From Halieaceae bacterium (lineage in GTDB: Bacteria > Pseudomonadota > Gammaproteobacteria > Pseudomonadales > Halieaceae): a stretch of 21,894 nt of DNA. A model generated the notes under the pieces. The model ran no database searches, had not been told where the DNA came from, and worked only from the letters and a program-made list of their open reading frames with translations. The stretch lies in the NCBI GenBank assembly GCA_003523185.1, contig DPGN01000060.1:8029-29922 (forward strand). Reading direction: 5' to 3'. Made by a program: the position numbers and the translations under genes. The first letter of the stretch is position 1; every line of letters starts with the position of its first letter. This document shows positions 21,836 through 21,894 of this stretch, in pieces.

Positions 21836-21894
21836 TGTTTTTCTCCGGTCTGTTTATGTTGAAAGTGCCGCACTCCCGCGAGAAGAACCCGAGG

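Overview
The window reads as chromosomal DNA of a marine gammaproteobacterium, possibly of the OM60/NOR5 (Halieaceae) type. That placement is inference from gene content and general protein style (Spinster-like MFS, DUF1415, YheS-type ABC-F, a Sphingomonad/Halieaceae-style TonB receptor, a tmRNA tag ending YALAA); no phylogenetic marker was aligned. Most of the window is densely coding, with many 1-16 bp gene overlaps. There is no rRNA, tRNA, CRISPR array, transposase or integrase.

Layout. 136-2771: an NSS-family sodium symporter, then divergently smpB, whose stop codon almost touches that of a convergent TauE/SafE exporter. 2957-4958: a minus-strand four-gene operon made of a four-EF-hand periplasmic protein, an ECF sigma factor, a one-TM anti-sigma factor and a CnrX/heavy-metal-sensor-like protein. 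4959-5506: an AT-rich gap with a 22-bp inverted repeat pair flanking a 50-residue small ORF. 5507-7446: operon azlC-azlD-MOSC-HIT. 7511-7903: the tmRNA gene ssrA and its terminator, followed by a near-copy of the tmRNA 3' end (7999-8020), then an MFS transporter. 9595-12043: ABC-F YheS and DUF1415 genes. 12320-13192: a DUF2306-like membrane protein. 13371-15908: two divergent paralogous phosphoribosyltransferases beside an AzgA-type purine permease. 16071-18353: a TonB-dependent receptor. 18752-20909: a dienoyl-CoA isomerase-like crotonase and an exported M19 dipeptidase homologue in one overlapping operon. 21047-21835: an exported protein made of two tandem homologous domains. Bases 1-135 and 21836-21894 hold no gene that I can see.

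How the parts work together. smpB and ssrA supply both dedicated components of trans-translation, 5.5 kb apart on the same strand. The sigma/anti-sigma/sensor/EF-hand operon looks like a self-contained envelope metal- or calcium-sensing regulator. The two phosphoribosyltransferases plus the purine permease look like a purine uptake and salvage unit in which one enzyme copy carries an altered active-site loop. The TonB receptor and the exported dipeptidase homologue are neighbours, but nothing in the sequence proves that they share a substrate.

The least explained signals are the inverted-repeat element at 5053-5401, the tmRNA 3'-end duplication, the divergent phosphoribosyltransferase pair, the dipeptidase with substituted metal-ligand positions, the two-domain secreted protein, and two perfect palindromes placed at convergent gene ends.
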